Positions 59,729 to 64,000 of a DNA stretch of 64,000 nt are shown here, piece after piece. The stretch is taken from contig CM042985.1 of NCBI GenBank assembly GCA_023678885.1, positions 8,358,985 to 8,422,984 of the forward strand, written 5' to 3'. This DNA is from Pogostemon cablin (Eukaryota > Streptophyta > Magnoliopsida > Lamiales > Lamiaceae). The translations under genes and the position numbers were made by a program. Position 1 is the first letter of the stretch. Each line of letters begins with the position of its first letter. The notes under the pieces were generated by a model. The model was not told where the DNA came from and did not search any database. It saw only the letters and a list, made by a program, of their open reading frames with translations.

Positions 59729-60024
59729 AGGGTAAATTACCAAAACTCCCCTCGTTTAAATTATCAAATAAATCCTGTGGTTTGAAAAATTACCAATTAC
59801 CCTATTTAAAAAATATTAAAAAAAAATAGTGAAATTTAAAAATACAATGTTAAATACATGGGTCTTGATATGTCATTTTCATCCTTCTTTATTTTAAGAA
59901 AAAATGTATTTTTATTAATGTTCAAATAAAAAATAAGTTAAAGGGGGGTAATTGGTAATTTTTGAAATCATGGGATTTATTTGGTAGTTTGAACAAACCT
60001 CGGGAGGTTTTGGTAATTTACCCT
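59729..60024. mobile_element. MITE with perfect 18-bp inverted ends
   Basis: AGGGTAAATTACCAAAAC at 59729-59746 and its exact reverse complement at 60007-60024. The subterminal CCAATTACCC / GGGGGTAATTGGTAA is also inverted. About 296 bp, non-coding. AAAATA is near both edges, offset by one base, so the target duplication is unclear. Confidence 0.75.
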
Positions 60025-60652
60025 AAAATAAACTTTATACTTGATAATCAGACTTTGTTAGTTAGTGTGATGAGTATGATTCAGTGTGTAACTAAAATGA
60101 AATTATTTTATGGAATCACATCTGAGTAAAATCACTCAAAATATACAGTATTTTAAATAGCAGGTTCTTGGTGGGATGGATATGTAGTAAATATGCATTG
60201 TAAATTTAAATAATTAAATGTACTCGTTCAATTGAATTATTTTATTATTATTAATAATATGTAGACCATGGAAGTTTTCAAACAGAAAGATGGGGTTTCT
60301 AAACATGAAAATAACAAATTTTTTTTATCTTTCTCATCTCTAAAACATACCAATTTCTTGACAGTAGATTTGTCAACAGATTTATAAAATGGACAATGGA
60401 GTAAAAATAAAATGGAACCAACCAGCAGTACTAAAAAAGAAAAAGAAAATTAACTTAATAATAATAATAATATAATAATAATATCAATATCATATGTTTT
60501 CGTAATTAATTGCCAAAAACAACATGACATTTTATCCTAACGTTATACTAGCTGATATAGTATGCTTCGTTATAGTAGCTGATATAGAATGTTAAAATTA
60601 GCAAATTAGTAAAATAATTAAATAGAAAAATATGATTAACCCTAGGTTAATG

Positions 60653-60677
60653 TAGCCGTTGGATTCCAGCCGTTAGA
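60653..60677 (+). promoter_or_regulatory. Two MSA-type (MYB3R) motifs upstream of beta-tubulin
   Basis: TAGCCGTTGGA (60653-60663) matches the reverse of the mitosis-specific activator consensus YCYAACGGYYA in full. CAGCCGTTAGA (60667-60677) matches all but the first base. They lie about 120-140 bp upstream of the TATA box. Such motifs bind three-repeat MYB factors and drive G2/M expression. Confidence 0.65.
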
Positions 60678-60794
60678 AATTGTTAAAGTCCAACCCAGTC
60701 CCCCCACATTTCCCGCCTTAAATTTCGAGGCTTCAAAATTCAAATTTCAAACTGCAAAAACTAATGACCTCTCTCTCTCCCCCTTTCTCTCTCA

Positions 60795-60801
60795 TATAAA
60801 T
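60795..60801 (+). promoter_or_regulatory. TATA box of the beta-tubulin gene
   Basis: TATAAAT in CTCTCATATAAATCACG, about 155 bp before the start codon, followed by a pyrimidine-rich leader with CTCTCT runs. Confidence 0.7.
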
Positions 60802-60954
60802 CACGCCTACCCTCGCTACCCCACCTCTTCATTTCCCTTTCTCTCTCTTCATACGGAAACCCTTTCCGCCTCTCTCTCTCTTTTTTGGTGTGGTGCCCTT
60901 TTCCACCAATCTCTACCAATCAAAAAGGAGAGGTAGATCTCGAAAGAATCAAAC

Positions 60955-62868
60955 ATGCGTGAGATTCTTCATATACAGGGTGGCCAGTGCGGCAACCAGA
61001 TCGGATCTAAGTTCTGGGAGGTGGTGTGCGCCGAGCACGGCATCGACGCCACCGGCCGTTACCATGGGGATTCAGATCTGCAGCTCGAGAGGATTAATGT
61101 CTATTACAACGAGGCGAGCGGCGGGAGGTTTGTCCCACGCGCCGTGCTTATGGATCTCGAGCCTGGTACCATGGACAGCATCAGATCTGGACCGTACGGT
61201 CAGATCTTCAGGCCGGATAACTTCGTTTTCGGCCAATCCGGTGCCGGAAACAACTGGGCGAAAGGGCATTATACCGAGGGTGCTGAGTTGATTGACTCGG
61301 TTCTGGATGTTGTCAGGAAAGAAGCTGAGAATTGCGATTGTCTCCAAGGTATTTTTATCTTCATCCATTATTTCTTTATTTTTATCATAGAAATTAGCTA
61401 TGTCGCTTGATTTTATGTTTGTTAGTTGTATCGCGTGATTCATGTTTAATTGTTTGTGTGAGCTCGTTTTCTCCCTATCATTGTATATTATACATCTGTC
61501 AACACACATAATTGAAATTTTTATCAAACTGATTACATTGATTCTCGCATGAACGAGCATAGAAATGGGGAAATCCACCCACTCTCATAATTTGTCAGTT
61601 TATTAATCTTTTCTTGAGCTTGAGCTGCATAGGTGTACAAATGCATCTCCGGATGCAGAAGTTAGATAATTAAACATGCTATTAACTGCAAAAATACATG
61701 CCATGGATCTTATGCTGATGCTATGTGGTATATAAAATGTGCAGGGTTTCAGGTATGCCATTCCTTGGGTGGAGGAACAGGGTCTGGAATGGGAACTCTT
61801 TTGATTTCCAAAATTAGGGAGGAGTATCCCGACAGGATGATGCTTACATTCTCAGTGTTCCCATCACCCAAGGTTTCAGATACTGTTGTTGAACCTTACA
61901 ACGCCACTTTATCCGTTCACCAGCTCGTTGAGAATGCGGATGAGTGCATGGTTTTGGATAACGAGGCTCTTTATGACATCTGCTTCAGAACCCTTAAACT
62001 AACAACTCCTAGCTGTAAGTACCATCATTTTGTGTTTGATGTGCTTATGATGCAAATTTTGATTTGAATCTTCGTTGTTTTTCATCTCACACACACACTA
62101 AGTTCTATTTAAATCAACATAGAGTATAGTCTTTAAATCTTGCATTTGTATTTTGATTTTGTAATGATTGTTTGGATGTTTTTCTGTTTTGCAGTTGGTG
62201 ATTTGAACCACCTTATCTCTGCTACCATGTCTGGTGTTACATGTTGTGTCAGGTTTCCCGGTCAGCTCAACTCCGATCTTCGTAAACTAGCCGTCAATCT
62301 TGTACCATTCCCTCGTCTCCACTTCTTCATGGTTGGATTCGCCCCGCTCACCTCTCGTGGGTCTCAGCAATACAGTGCTCTAACAGTACCCGAACTCACC
62401 CAACAAATGTGGGATTCAAAGAACATGATGTGCGCCGCTGATCCCCGCCATGGCCGTTACTTGACAGCCTCAGCCGTGTTCAGAGGAAAGATGAGCACCA
62501 AGGAAGTTGATGCACAGATGTTGAACGTGCAGAACAAGAACTCGTCCTACTTCGTAGAGTGGATCCCCAACAACGTCAAGTCCACGGTGTGCGACATCCC
62601 TCCAACCGGGCTCAAGATGGCTTCCACATTCATCGGAAACTCAACCTCCATTCAAGAGATGTTCCGGAGAGTGAGCGAGCAGTTCACTGCCATGTTCAGG
62701 AGGAAGGCTTTCTTGCATTGGTACACAGGGGAAGGCATGGACGAGATGGAGTTCACGGAGGCGGAGAGCAACATGAACGATTTGGTGGCGGAGTATCAGC
62801 AATACCAGGATGCAACGGCGGACGAGGAGGGAGAGTATGAGGATGACGATGCTGAGTACGAGGAGTGA
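60955..62868 (+). CDS. TUB: Beta-tubulin, three exons
   Basis: The GTP-binding beta subunit of the tubulin heterodimer that forms microtubules. Exons 60955-61348, 61745-62014 and 62195-62868 join in phase to 445 residues. It starts [21 protein letters not shown] is the N-terminal signal for tubulin mRNA autoregulation. The nucleotide-binding loop GGGTGSGMG is at residues 140-148. The M-loop segment reads [14 protein letters not shown], with Ser at 282 where many isotypes have Arg. The C-terminal tail is acidic ([14 protein letters not shown]). The two introns interrupt the codons for Gly132 and the Phe of TTPSFGDL, a common plant TUB layout. Complete, no defects seen. Isotype number cannot be assigned without a tree. 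Confidence 0.98.
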
Positions 62869-64000
62869 GGGAAGCAATTCCCATCATCATCACATAGGAA
62901 GGGGGAATGTGGGTTGCTTTTGACTGTGGTTGTAATCTCAACTTCCAGTTGCAAAAGAATGGGAAACTGTCTATCATCGTTACTTTTGGTAAAAAACAAC
63001 TCTAAATTTGTGTTTGAATTAGTTTTCTGCAATCTATGAACATTTAGAATTCTTCCATCTTGCTTTCTTCTTTCCGTCTGTATTGAATATATGATTGCTT
63101 CATTTCCAACAAGGTTTTAACTATGGGTGTGTATTGCTACTAAACTGAAATATGATATTGATTTGTATCTATTGTCTAGCAATGTTCTTGATGTGTTTGT
63201 TGAAAACATGACTTGAAAACTCGAAATCGAAGTGTTGATTTGTAGAAGTTTTAGTAGATATTTATTTAGGATGAGATTTTGAAAAGTAAAATGATACTGT
63301 GAATATACTCTAGTCCTATAGTCCTATGTAGGACGGTAATGATAAAAAAGTATGAAATAAAGAGCATGAGAGATAATGCGAGTAAATTAGATATTAATCA
63401 TATTATAAATATTGTAAAGTAGAATTTTACAGATTTACTTTACCTATTAAAAATAATTAAACTTTAACTTATGAAATAAAATAGTATGAATTTGTAAACT
63501 ATAATAAAATGGCAAACTGATGCAAAAAAGAACGGTTAGTTTTATCACGTGATTAGATGTGATAAATTCTCTGCGAATACCGTTGGAATACAAATTAAAC
63601 ATAACTACCGAAAGATCTTGAATGCACAGATTTAGGTAGGTGCGAAGTCGATCAGATCCTAATATACACCAATTTTTGTATTGAATAGTATCTTAATATA
63701 TAAACCTTAATTTTTTTCGAGAAAAATAATTTTGTTTGTTAAATATTAATACTCTTATATTTCAAACTCTTTTAATGAAAAAAATAGTCTTATTAATTTA
63801 AATAAATAACTTTTATCAAAAAAAAAAAATTCTTAAACACCTTAATAAAATATTCCTAATGGAAACCTTTCCAACTCTTATTAAATATTCCTAATAATTA
63901 AGAATGAATTAAAATTAAACAAATAGGACTTAAATTGGATTAGAAAGGACTATTATAGAAAATTTCAAAAGATACCGAACTAAGGTTTAATAATACTTAG
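62869..64000. other. 3' UTR of beta-tubulin and AT-rich flank
   Basis: The first 200-300 bases are the tubulin 3' UTR. The rest is AT-rich with no gene or clear element seen. Confidence 0.5.

Noticed and set aside
60890..61291. Alternative open frame starting before the beta-tubulin ATG
   Set aside because: It overlaps the tubulin exon in another frame and is not conserved in type; the [10 protein letters not shown] start is certain.

Overview
The window is nuclear DNA of a flowering plant, most likely a eudicot. Five intron-containing plant genes are all recognisable. Intergenic DNA is strongly AT-rich and full of Stowaway-, hAT- and LTR-type elements, and the telomere-like tracts use the plant TTTAGGG motif. 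The genus cannot be told from the sequence alone.

Layout. 1-2093: tandem blocks carrying degenerate TTTAGGG tracts, ending in a Helitron-type 3' terminus. 2094-4898: AT-rich DNA with two Stowaway MITEs. 4899-6824 (+): a two-exon GIL1/DUF641-family gene. 7402-11041 (-): a nine-exon mitochondrial uncoupling protein gene, convergent with the previous one. 11451-30588: a 19.1 kb composite of non-autonomous LTR retrotransposons, with three gag regions (one intact), at least seven family-A LTRs or LTR pieces, and a second, non-coding family C in inverted orientation. 30589-32690: AT-rich repeats. 32691-37828 (-): a nine-exon neutral ceramidase gene with a probable 5' UTR intron. 38300-48500: AT-rich intergenic DNA with microsatellites, MITEs and a solo Copia-like LTR that contains a reverse-oriented LTR and a hAT MITE. 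49848-54407 (+): a large RING/TRAF-type zinc finger, Gln/Pro-rich protein with a C-terminal C2H2 finger. 54408-60650: intergenic DNA with a 290-bp tandem duplication and a MITE. 60955-62868 (+): a three-exon beta-tubulin gene with two mitosis-type MSA promoter motifs.

The host genes are unrelated housekeeping or regulatory genes and form no pathway cluster. For UCP, ceramidase, the RING protein and tubulin, every intron given here has GT-AG ends, and the exon phases add up to a complete reading frame of the usual family length.

The most unusual region is the LTR composite. It is bounded on both sides by the same LTR end type (TGTAGGCA inward from the left, TGCCTACA at the right) and by a perfect 5-bp repeat ATAAC, as if the whole 19 kb had integrated as one piece with two U3 ends. 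Inside are LTRs joined without internal sequence, a U5-to-U5 palindrome, an equal-armed 1,114-bp inverted repeat, mosaic LTRs, and a 490-bp LTR segment repeated two or three times between the TATA box and the poly(A)-like signal. This pattern suggests aberrant reverse transcription, template switching or auto-integration products, but that mechanism is inference. All readings were made by eye, without database searches.
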